Source: Chitinophaga sp. 180180018-3
Lineage (GTDB): Bacteria; Bacteroidota; Bacteroidia; Chitinophagales; Chitinophagaceae
NCBI RefSeq assembly: GCF_037893185.1
Contig: NZ_CP140772.1
Coordinates: 248,001 to 312,000, forward strand
Direction of reading: 5' to 3'
Length of the DNA stretch: 64,000 nt
A model generated the notes under the pieces. The model was not told the origin of the DNA, did no database searches, and was given only the letters and a program-made list of their open reading frames with translations. Shown here in pieces: positions 1-7,512 of the stretch. Numbering within the stretch: position 1 is the first letter of the stretch; the number at the start of each line of letters is the position of its first letter. The position numbers were made by a program, and so were the translations under genes.

Positions 1-1
1 A

Positions 2-496
2 TTCATCAATAACATGGAGATGAAATGGGAGAATATTTCCTTCACCCGTGTGGATGCCGATATCGCCGAAAACCTGATTAATAAGGAAGAAAATACCACT
101 ACCGTTTTATCCCAGGAACAGGAAGGTAAACTGAAGGATTTGTTTGGAGCACAGGTGACGCAATCTAATATCAAAGTAGAACTGAAAGGGTTGAGTGCGG
201 AAGCACAGCCTGTAATAGTTACCCGGCCTGAGTTTATGCGTCGTATGAAAGATATGGCGGCTATGGGCGGAGGCGGAATGAGCTGGTATGCAAATATGCC
301 TGATGAGATCAATATGACTGTAAATGCCAATCACCCGGTATATTCACAGATCCTGAAAGAATCCAATAATACTTTACAGGAGAAGCAGATCAGGAATCTG
401 GCAGATCTGGCGTTGTTATCACAGAATCTATTGACAGGGGCGGATCTTACAGCATTTGTAAACAGAAGTGTGGAACTGATGGGAGAGAAGAAATAG
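2..496 (+). CDS. htpG: Chaperone HtpG (Hsp90), C-terminal part
   Basis: The frame is open to the left edge and ends at TAG 494-496, so only about the last 164 residues of a protein normally over 600 residues long are present. The piece contains the Hsp90 C-terminal segment with EFMRRMKDM followed by a glycine/methionine-rich stretch (GGGGMSWY) and a dimerisation-type helix region (QIRNLADLALLSQNLLTG). The residues just before the first ATG (FINN) continue the family sequence, so the ATG at base 14 is internal and not the start. HtpG is an ATP-driven cytoplasmic chaperone; its ATPase domain lies outside the window. An intrinsic terminator follows at once. Confidence 0.9.
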   Translation, partial: FINNMEMKWENISFTRVDADIAENLINKEENTTTVLSQEQEGKLKDLFGAQVTQSNIKVELKGLSAEAQPVIVTRPEFMRRMKDMAAMGGGGMSWYANMPDEINMTVNANHPVYSQILKESNNTLQEKQIRNLADLALLSQNLLTGADLTAFVNRSVELMGEKK

Positions 497-518
497 GTAG
501 ATGTGATGAAGATATAGC

Positions 519-551
519 GCCCTGGCTTCCGTCGGAAGCCAGGGCTTTTTT
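519..551 (+). terminator. Intrinsic terminator after htpG
   Basis: A perfect 12-bp stem (519-530 with 534-545) with a 3-nt loop is followed by six T. It lies 23 nt after the htpG stop and next to the end of the convergent recJ. There is no A-run on its left side, so it should act mainly on plus-strand transcripts. Confidence 0.9.
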
Positions 552-553
552 AT

Positions 554-2263
554 TTAAGATACTTTGCTTCTGATATCAATAACTTTCAGTTGGATGGAAG
601 TTTGCCCATTCCATTCATTTTCATCGAGCGTAAACACCATATCAAATGGTTTTTTGTCGGCCATCAGTGGAAATTTATCTGCCATATAAAAACCGATGCC
701 CTGTATGGTAGTGCCATGCCTGCCTTGTTTCACGGAAAACCGGATATGCTCGTCTTTTACAATCTTTGAGTAACCGTTGTCGGTAACGTTCCTGGCGAGG
801 AACACCGGGCGCAGGTTATCGGGGCCGAGTGGTTCAAACTGTTTAAGAATATTGTAGAAAGCAGGTGTAATATCCTGGAAACTGATTTCAGTATCAATGA
901 TAGTCTCCGGGATAAGCTGATCCGGTTGTATCGTACTGGCCACCACTTCTTCGAACCGTTCCTGGAATGCTTTTACATTTTCCGCTTTCAACGTCATACC
1001 GGCAGCATAAAAGTGCCCTCCGTAGTTTTCCAGCAGATCCTTGCATTGGTGAATAGCCTCATAAACGTTGAAACCATTTACAGAGCGGGCGGACCCGGCT
1101 ACCTTGTCATTCGACTGGGTCAGTATAACAGTAGGGCGGTAATAGTATTTATCGATCAGCCTGGATGCCACAATACCCACTACTCCCTTGTGCCAGTGAG
1201 CCTGGTAAAGGACGGTGGATTTGCGATGGGCGATGTTGGCATCGTTCTGCAATAATACAATGGCCTCCTGGGTGATGGTATTGTCAATTTCTTTTCTGTC
1301 GAAATTATCGGCATGCAGTGCAGTGGCAATAGCAGCGGCCTTTTCTTCATCATTCTCAATAAAAAGATTCACTGCTTTCCGGGCATCGTCCATTCTGCCT
1401 GCGGCGTTCACACGTGGCGCAATGACGAATACGAGGTTGGCGATGGTGAGTTTTTCTTTCAGTGCGCTGAGATTGATGAGCGCTTTAATGCCAGGCAGCG
1501 GATGTTCGTTCACTTTAATAAGACCGTGGAAGGCGAGAATCCTGTTTTCGCCGGTCATCGGTACAATATCAGCGGCAATGCTGGTCGCCACCAGGTCGAG
1601 GTACCTGTTGGCTGCCTCCGTGGGGAGTCCGCGTTTTTGAGCAAAAGCACTGATTAGCTTATAGCCTATGCCACAACCGCTCAGTTCTTTGTAAGGGTAG
1701 GGGCAGTCGGCCTGTTTAGGATTCAGAATGGCTACAGCCGGTGGCAGTATTGCATCAGGAAGATGGTGGTCACAGATAATAAAATCGATGCCCCATTCTT
1801 TGGCGGTAGTAATGTGTTCAATGGATTTAATACCGCAGTCGAGTGCTATAATAAGACTGAAATCGTTATCTCTGGCGTATTCAATACCCTGCAGGGAAAT
1901 GCCGTATCCTTCGCGGTACCGGTGTGGGATATAGAATTCGATGTTATTGTAGAGTTTCTGTAGAAAAGCGTACACGGTTGCGACCGCAGTGGTGCCATCT
2001 ACATCATAATCCCCGTAAATCAGTATTTTCTCGTGTTGGAAGAAAGCCAGTTCAATTCTTGAGATGGCTTTATCCATATCTTTCATGGTCCAGGGATCAT
2101 GGAGATCGTCCAGGGAAGGACGGAAAAACTGCCGGGCAGCCTCAAAGTTCGTTACCTGGCGTTGTACCAGCAGCCGGCATAACAGCGGGTGTATGCGTAA
2201 CGACGACTGAAGTAATTGTTCCTGATTTGGTTGATATGCTTTTACTGTCCAGCGTTTTTGCAT
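554..2263 (-). CDS. recJ: Single-stranded-DNA-specific exonuclease RecJ
   Basis: RecJ is a 5'-3' single-strand exonuclease used in recombination and mismatch repair. The 569-residue product matches the usual length of about 570. It carries the DHH-family metal motifs: GDYDVDGT (residues 84-91), LDCGIKS near 141-147 and CDHHLPD (164-170). These are followed by a DHHA1 domain (GGHFYAAGMT region) and a C-terminal OB-like region. The start is the ATG at 2261-2263; 54 nt separate it from the upstream polyprenyl synthase gene on the same strand, so cotranscription is plausible. Confidence 0.95.
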   Translation of the reverse strand: MQKRWTVKAYQPNQEQLLQSSLRIHPLLCRLLVQRQVTNFEAARQFFRPSLDDLHDPWTMKDMDKAISRIELAFFQHEKILIYGDYDVDGTTAVATVYAFLQKLYNNIEFYIPHRYREGYGISLQGIEYARDNDFSLIIALDCGIKSIEHITTAKEWGIDFIICDHHLPDAILPPAVAILNPKQADCPYPYKELSGCGIGYKLISAFAQKRGLPTEAANRYLDLVATSIAADIVPMTGENRILAFHGLIKVNEHPLPGIKALINLSALKEKLTIANLVFVIAPRVNAAGRMDDARKAVNLFIENDEEKAAAIATALHADNFDRKEIDNTITQEAIVLLQNDANIAHRKSTVLYQAHWHKGVVGIVASRLIDKYYYRPTVILTQSNDKVAGSARSVNGFNVYEAIHQCKDLLENYGGHFYAAGMTLKAENVKAFQERFEEVVASTIQPDQLIPETIIDTEISFQDITPAFYNILKQFEPLGPDNLRPVFLARNVTDNGYSKIVKDEHIRFSVKQGRHGTTIQGIGFYMADKFPLMADKKPFDMVFTLDENEWNGQTSIQLKVIDIRSKVS

Positions 2264-2317
2264 TATTATATTTTGTGAAGCAGCGCTATCTGCATATTAC
2301 ATTAATTTTTGTTCATC

Positions 2318-3283
2318 CTAAAATGTTCTGTCTGTAGTAAATCTAACGAGGGATTCGAGTCCCTTTCTTACCTCATTTTCAGGAAATTGGTTAAGGATGG
2401 TCAGTGCTTCATCGCGGTATTCGAACATTTTTTGCCGGGTATAGTCGATACCTCCTGACGATTTCACGATTCGGATGACTTCATCCACCCTTTCTTTCTC
2501 GGTATTATGGTTTTTTACAATATTGATAATTTTTCTCCGGGTATCCTTGTCGGCATGTTCCAGTGTATAAATCAGCGGGAGTGTCATTTTCTTTTCACGG
2601 ATATCGATGCCGGTAGGTTTGCCTATTTTAGCAGAGCCATAGTCGAACAGATCATCCTTAATCTGGAATGCGATCCCTACTTTTTCGCCGAAGAGCCGCA
2701 TTTGTTCAGTGGTGTGTTCGTTGCCGGTAACGCTCCATGCGCCGGCAGCGCAGGCGGAGGCCAGCAATGAAGCAGTTTTGCGGCGGATTATTTCAAAGTA
2801 GATATCTTCCTTAATATTTAGCTTACGGGTTTTTTCGATTTGCAGTAATTCGCCTTCACTCATTTCCCTCACTGCGTCGGAGAGGATCTGCAGGGTCCGG
2901 AAGTCGTTGTTATTAAGAGACAGCAGTAAACCCTTTGACAGGAGGTAGTCGCCCACCAGTACAGCAATTTTGTTTTTCCAGAGGGCGTTGATGGAAAACA
3001 GCCCGCGGCGTTCGTTGGCATCGTCTACCACATCATCGTGCACCAGAGTGGCAGTATGCAGTAATTCTACCAATGCTGCCGCGCGATAGGTGCTTTCCCC
3101 GATATTGGCTTCAAAGAGTTTGGCAGATAGTAAAACGAACATGGGTCTGATCTGCTTCCCTTTACGCTTTACAATATAATGCATGATCCTGTCCAGCAGC
3201 GGTACATGGCTTTTTACCGAGTCGGCAAACTTGCTTTCAAAATCCTGTAATTCTTTACCTATCAGGTGTTTAATCTCGTCCAT
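2318..3283 (-). CDS. Long-chain all-trans polyprenyl diphosphate synthase
   Basis: This is a 321-residue member of the polyprenyl synthetase family. The first aspartate-rich motif DDVVD is at residues 83-87 and the second, DDLFD, at 210-214; these bind Mg-diphosphate. The family condenses isopentenyl diphosphate onto an allylic primer. Length and context (menaquinone genes mqnB and mqnD elsewhere in the window) suggest that it makes the menaquinone side chain (hepta- or octaprenyl, IspB type), but chain length cannot be read from sequence alone. It precedes recJ on the same strand. Confidence 0.9.
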   Translation of the reverse strand: MDEIKHLIGKELQDFESKFADSVKSHVPLLDRIMHYIVKRKGKQIRPMFVLLSAKLFEANIGESTYRAAALVELLHTATLVHDDVVDDANERRGLFSINALWKNKIAVLVGDYLLSKGLLLSLNNNDFRTLQILSDAVREMSEGELLQIEKTRKLNIKEDIYFEIIRRKTASLLASACAAGAWSVTGNEHTTEQMRLFGEKVGIAFQIKDDLFDYGSAKIGKPTGIDIREKKMTLPLIYTLEHADKDTRRKIINIVKNHNTEKERVDEVIRIVKSSGGIDYTRQKMFEYRDEALTILNQFPENEVRKGLESLVRFTTDRTF

Positions 3284-3370
3284 CTATTAATAAAAAGGAT
3301 TGCTAAGCTAGGTTTTATAAGTCACATTTTAACATTTTGGCCTTTTATTTGTATAAGGAGTATAACATTC

Positions 3371-3421
3371 TTTTAACAAGAACTAAGGTTTCCTTTAACA
3401 AGAGCTAAGCATATCCTTAAC
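3371..3421. repeat. 22-nt-period direct repeats upstream of the ompA promoter
   Basis: TTTTAACAAGAACTAAG (3371-3387) recurs as CTTTAACAAGAGCTAAG (3393-3409), 15 of 17 identical and exactly 22 nt apart. The word CTTAAC at 3416-3421 falls on the same 22-nt register as a partial third copy. Spacing of about two helical turns would put the copies on one DNA face, as in a regulator binding array. No regulator is identified. Confidence 0.6.
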
Positions 3422-3506
3422 TTAACTAGATTTAAGGTATATAAATACTTTCATTTAACCTCTAGTATTGAAGGACTTATCAATGAAAATAATATTGCAA
3501 GAAAAA

Positions 3507-3537
3507 TTTGTATATTCATTTATGATATTTACCTTTG
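3507..3537 (+). promoter_or_regulatory. Bacteroidota-type promoter of the ompA-like gene
   Basis: The -33 element TTTG (3507-3510), a 19-nt spacer and the -7 element TACCTTTG (3530-3537) match the Bacteroidota sigma consensus TTTG / TAnnTTTG. Transcription would start near 3543, giving a leader of about 50 nt. Confidence 0.8.
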
Positions 3538-3595
3538 CTAGGTAAAAAACGGGTTATTAGTAAATTTTTAACAGTTTTTAATAAAAAAAACAATT

Positions 3596-5146
3596 ATGGC
3601 AAGCAAAAAGTACTTATTACTGGCAGGCGCTGTGGGTCTACTTTCAGCATCTACTAGTTTTGCACAGGTTCAACCAACCGGCTATGATGCTTTGGACTCT
3701 ACCAAGGTGTCTAGCAAGAGGATGGTACAGCAAAATAACTTCACGAACCACCAATCGAATTTCCCTGCTAAACCAAGAGACATGTGGGAACTTGGTCTGA
3801 GCGGTGGTCTGCACCTGATTGACGGAACAGTTCCTCCTCAACCCGGTTTCGGTGGCGGTATCTCCCTGAGAAAAGCACTGGGTCATACTTTCTCTTTAAG
3901 AGCTGAGTATATTGGATCTATCGATAAAGGCCAGGACTACAAATTACGTCCTAACATGCCTGCTGGTGGAATCGATCCTTGGGCTAAAACTGCTGCCAAA
4001 AATGGTGGTATGATCGTTCCGAACTACAAGTCTCAAAACCATCAGCTGTCCCTGGACGTTCTGGCTTCTCTGAGCAACATCCTGTTCTACAGAGCAGAAC
4101 CTAAAGTTAACTGGTACTTACTGGCTGGTTACTCTCTCGTAGTTGCTGACGTTGACGTAGATGCGCTGGATGCTAATGGTAATGGTTACGACTATTCCGG
4201 TATCAATTTCGGTGCTAAACGCAGCGATATCAGAAAACAACTGAATAACCTGAGAGATAAGAAATACGAGCAGAACGCTCCTTCTCAGGGTAACAGAATC
4301 GCAATTGGTCGTCACGATGGCAACCAACTGTTACGTCATGCTCTGGACCTCGGTACTGGCGTTGCATTCAAAATCACCAAACGTTTCAACCTGGGTGTTG
4401 AAGAAAAACTCACCATGCCATTTGATGCATACCTGGATGGTTATCCTGGTCCCGGTGGTTCTACCAAAGATTTCTATTCTTACACCAGTGTACGTCTGAA
4501 CTTCAACCTGGGTAACTCTTCCAAAAGAGTTCAGCCTCTGTGGTGGATCAACCCGCTGGAATACGCTTACAGCGAGCTGAGCAATCCTCGTCACATGAAG
4601 ATCCCAGCACCGATTCTGCCTGATGCTGACGGTGATGGCGTAACTGATCAGTTCGATCGCGAACCTAACACTCCAGCTGGCGCACCTGTTGATTCTCACG
4701 GTGTTGCTAAAGATACTGATGGTGATGGTGTTCCTGACTACAAAGACAAACAGCTGATCACTCCAACTTACTGCCAGCCAGTTGATGCTGATGGTGTTGG
4801 TAAATGCCCAGATCCTGAGTGCTGCAAAAACAGACCAGCTAACACTTGCTCTTCTCTGGTTCTGCCTAGCGTTTCCTTCAAAGGTAGCTCTACCAAAGTT
4901 GGTAAAGATCAGGAAGCTATCCTGGCATCTGTTGCCTCTTCTCTGAAAGCTAATCCTTCCTGCAACGTACTGGTTACCGGTCACGCAGGTGCTAAAGGTA
5001 AAAAAGGTGGTGTTGATCTGAGCAGCCGTCGTGTTGATTCAGTTATCGACTACCTGGCTGACAAACAAGGCATCGATCGCGGTCGCTTCATCAAACAAAA
5101 CACTCCTGGTGAATCTGGTACTGTTGACTTAGCTCCTGCTAACTAA
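3596..5146 (+). CDS. OmpA-family outer-membrane protein with TSP3-type repeats
   Basis: The 516-residue product has a signal peptide (about 1-23, ending SFA). Its N-terminal half resembles a membrane beta-barrel, followed by calcium-binding type repeats (DADGDGVTDQFD, DTDGDGVPDYKD) near 343-380, a short cysteine-rich linker and a C-terminal OmpA-like domain (about 405-516). Such proteins tether the outer membrane to peptidoglycan. Codon use is strongly biased (AAC for Asn, GGT for Gly, GCT for Ala, CTG for Leu), unlike its neighbours, which suggests very high expression and fits the strong promoter. In the OmpA domain the expected GHTD reads GHAG (462-465), so the usual peptidoglycan-binding Asp is absent, while Arg479 of the LSxxR motif remains. 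Confidence 0.85.
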   Translation: MASKKYLLLAGAVGLLSASTSFAQVQPTGYDALDSTKVSSKRMVQQNNFTNHQSNFPAKPRDMWELGLSGGLHLIDGTVPPQPGFGGGISLRKALGHTFSLRAEYIGSIDKGQDYKLRPNMPAGGIDPWAKTAAKNGGMIVPNYKSQNHQLSLDVLASLSNILFYRAEPKVNWYLLAGYSLVVADVDVDALDANGNGYDYSGINFGAKRSDIRKQLNNLRDKKYEQNAPSQGNRIAIGRHDGNQLLRHALDLGTGVAFKITKRFNLGVEEKLTMPFDAYLDGYPGPGGSTKDFYSYTSVRLNFNLGNSSKRVQPLWWINPLEYAYSELSNPRHMKIPAPILPDADGDGVTDQFDREPNTPAGAPVDSHGVAKDTDGDGVPDYKDKQLITPTYCQPVDADGVGKCPDPECCKNRPANTCSSLVLPSVSFKGSSTKVGKDQEAILASVASSLKANPSCNVLVTGHAGAKGKKGGVDLSSRRVDSVIDYLADKQGIDRGRFIKQNTPGESGTVDLAPAN

Positions 5147-5180
5147 TCAGCATCACTCACTAAGATGAGATAACTTAAAG

Positions 5181-5216
5181 GGTCCTCTTCCGTTCAGTCG
5201 GAAGAGGATCTTTTTT
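5181..5216 (+). terminator. Intrinsic terminator after the ompA-like gene
   Basis: An 11-12-bp GC-rich stem (5181-5192 with 5199-5210, one G-T pair) with a 6-nt loop is followed by six T. It lies 34 nt after the stop codon. Confidence 0.9.
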
Positions 5217-5300
5217 ATGCCCCGCTTCTCTGGAAATTATTATATAGTGTCAATATTTACCCCTAATTTTGAGGGCTTTTTTAATTAATTTATTATTGAC

Positions 5301-7253
5301 GTGGGAATAAACATTAACAGGGTTACCCTGGCTGGTCTGGTAGTAGCACTTGGTATTATCTACGGCGACATTGGAACCTCTCCACTTTATGTTTTTAAAG
5401 CCATAGTAGGAGATAACCCCATCAGCGATTTGCTGGTGATTGGTGGGATCTCCTGTATAATATGGACGTTAACCCTTCAAACCACTGTTAAATACGTTAT
5501 TCTGACCCTCCGGGCCGATAATAAAGGGGAAGGCGGTATCTTCTCGCTCTACGCCCTGGTACGGCGGCACGCCAGGTGGACGGTTATCTTCGGTATGATC
5601 GGAGGTGCTGCCCTGCTTGCCGATGGTATTATTACCCCACCTATCACTGTTACGTCTGCCATTGAAGGTTTAAGAACCCTGGAAGTATTTAAAGACCTGG
5701 GCCAGATAACTATCGTAAAAATAGTACTGACCATTATTACAGGTCTGTTTGTAATGCAGCAGTTTGGTACTGTGTCTATCGGGCGGATGTTTGGGCCCAT
5801 CATGGTGCTTTGGTTTTCCATGCTGGGTATCCTGGGAATCTCGCATGTTGCGGACGATCTGAGCATCCTGAAGGCTTTCAGCCCTCACTATGCTATCGAA
5901 TTACTCACCACCTACCCAAAAGGATTTCTGATATTGGGTGCAGTATTCCTGTGTACCACAGGGGCCGAAGCCCTGTATTCCGACCTCGGGCACTGTGGCA
6001 GGGGGAATATCCGTGTATCCTGGATCTTTGTTAAATCGTGCCTGATCCTCAACTACCTTGGGCAGGGCGCCTGGTTGCTGACACAAAAAGGTCTGATCCT
6101 GCCAAAGGATCAGAACCCATTCTTTACCATTATGCCAGAATGGTTTGTGATTTTCGGTGTACTGATAGCCACAATGGCCTCTGTAATTGCCAGTCAGGCC
6201 TTGATATCAGGGTCATTTACGCTGATCGCGGAGGCAATGAGATTGAACCTCTGGCCTAAGATGAAAGTGAATTACCCCACTGAAATGAGGGGGCAGTTAT
6301 ATATTCCGGGGATCAATACCATGTTGTTCGTAGGCTGTACAGCCATTGTACTGTTTTTCCGGGAATCCTCCAATATGGAAGCAGCTTACGGGTTGTCTAT
6401 CACCATATGTATGCTCATGACCTCCTGTCTTTTTGCATTTTACCTGTATACAAGGCGGGTATGGGTCGGGTGGATATTGTTATACCTGGTGGTATATTTC
6501 ACCATTGAATTCTCTTTCCTGTTCGCCAATATCGTGAAGTTCGCACATGGTGGTTATGTCACTGTAATTGTTGCGGGTGCCCTCTTCCTTGTAATGATTG
6601 TCTGGTTTAAATCCCGCAAGATCAAGAACCGTTATGTGGAATTTGTTCGATTGGAAGATTACCTGCCAATTATTCAGGAACTGAGTAATGATACCTCCAT
6701 TCCCAAATATGCGACTCACCTGGTATATATGAGCAGCGCCGATAACCCTAAGGAAATAGAACATAAGATTATCTATTCTATCCTTAATAAAAAACCGAAA
6801 CGGGCTGATATATACTGGTTTGTGCATGTGGATGTGGTGGATGAACCTTACCTGAGTGAATATTCCGTGCAAACAATCATTCCGAATGAAGTCATCCGCG
6901 TGGAATTCCGTCTTGGATTTAAGGTAGAGCAGCGTATCAACCTGATGTTCAGAATGGTAGTAGAAGATATGGTGAGAAATAAGGAAGTGAACATCACCAG
7001 TCGCTATGAGTCGCTGAGTAAGAACAATGTAGTAGGCGATTTCCAGTTCATTGTGATGGAGAAATTCCTGTCGCATGATAATGATTTGCCGTTGTATGAA
7101 AGGATGGTTATGAAGATGTACTTCTTCCTGAAGAAGATCAGCTTGTCGGAAGAACGAGGATTTGGCCTGGATTCCAGCTATGTGACCATCGAGAAATACC
7201 CGTTGGTGGTAGCGCCGGTGACCAACCTGCAGCTGAAGCGGGTTTCCCATTAA
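5301..7253 (+). CDS. kup: KUP-family potassium uptake protein
   Basis: This 650-residue inner-membrane transporter has the family signature GDIGTSPLYVFKA in its first helix, about 12 hydrophobic segments over residues 1-440 and a hydrophilic C-terminal cytoplasmic domain, as in Kup (proton-coupled K+ uptake). Start choice: an in-frame stop lies at 5286-5288 and the first usable codon is GTG 5301. An upstream TAATTTTG (5264-5271) could be a -7 element but has no good -33 partner. A strong hairpin terminator follows the stop. Confidence 0.95.
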   Translation: MGININRVTLAGLVVALGIIYGDIGTSPLYVFKAIVGDNPISDLLVIGGISCIIWTLTLQTTVKYVILTLRADNKGEGGIFSLYALVRRHARWTVIFGMIGGAALLADGIITPPITVTSAIEGLRTLEVFKDLGQITIVKIVLTIITGLFVMQQFGTVSIGRMFGPIMVLWFSMLGILGISHVADDLSILKAFSPHYAIELLTTYPKGFLILGAVFLCTTGAEALYSDLGHCGRGNIRVSWIFVKSCLILNYLGQGAWLLTQKGLILPKDQNPFFTIMPEWFVIFGVLIATMASVIASQALISGSFTLIAEAMRLNLWPKMKVNYPTEMRGQLYIPGINTMLFVGCTAIVLFFRESSNMEAAYGLSITICMLMTSCLFAFYLYTRRVWVGWILLYLVVYFTIEFSFLFANIVKFAHGGYVTVIVAGALFLVMIVWFKSRKIKNRYVEFVRLEDYLPIIQELSNDTSIPKYATHLVYMSSADNPKEIEHKIIYSILNKKPKRADIYWFVHVDVVDEPYLSEYSVQTIIPNEVIRVEFRLGFKVEQRINLMFRMVVEDMVRNKEVNITSRYESLSKNNVVGDFQFIVMEKFLSHDNDLPLYERMVMKMYFFLKKISLSEERGFGLDSSYVTIEKYPLVVAPVTNLQLKRVSH

Positions 7254-7270
7254 GAAAGAATTATTACATA

Positions 7271-7310
7271 AAAATGCCTGCTTTTTCCGGAAAAGCAGGC
7301 ATTTTGTTTT
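7271..7310 (+). terminator. Intrinsic terminator after kup
   Basis: A perfect 15-bp stem (7271-7285 with 7291-7305) with loop TCCGG runs into a T-rich stretch, 17 nt after the kup stop. Confidence 0.92.
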
Positions 7311-7476
7311 TTGCTATAGTATTATCAGGGAGATATAGTCTGGGAAAAGCTGTCGCGGGGAGCAATCCCGGAGGATATTTTCCCGGTGATCATCTTTCCT
7401 TTCCTTCTCTCCGGCAGGTAAAGAAAATCCCGTTTTTTTTCCGGATATTTATCATTTCAGGGATGACGGAGACCAG

Positions 7477-7498
7477 TTTCGTACATCCATATACGAAA
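7477..7498. repeat. Short inverted repeat before the GH123 gene
   Basis: TTTCGTA (7477-7483) and TACGAAA (7492-7498) form 7-bp perfect arms with an 8-nt spacer, ending 14 nt before the ATG at 7513. It could be an operator or a leader hairpin. The rest of the 259-nt gap (7254-7512) shows only the kup terminator and no clear TAnnTTTG element. Confidence 0.45.
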
Positions 7499-7512
7499 AT
7501 CTAAAACATAGT

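Larger units (their letters stand above)
3284..3595. other. AT-rich divergent intergenic region
   Basis: 312 bases lie between the polyprenyl synthase gene (minus) and the ompA-like gene (plus), with no convincing ORF. The region holds a tandem 22-nt-period repeat (3371-3421), a textbook Bacteroidota promoter (3507-3537) and an A-rich leader with no Shine-Dalgarno sequence before the ATG at 3596. No matching promoter was recognised for the minus-strand gene. Confidence 0.7.

Noticed and set aside
4331..4984. 217-residue minus-strand ORF within the ompA-like gene
   Set aside because: It arises from the strong codon bias of the plus-strand gene, which removes antisense stops.
5264..5271. TAATTTTG as the kup promoter
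   Set aside because: No TTG at the proper distance upstream, so it is mentioned with kup but not listed as a promoter.
6480..7250. 256-residue minus-strand ORF within kup
   Set aside because: It is an antisense shadow of an unambiguous transporter gene; the translation is rich in His and Ile without domain features.
7274..7504. 76-residue plus-strand ORF after kup
   Set aside because: It begins inside the kup terminator stem and has no family resemblance or promoter.
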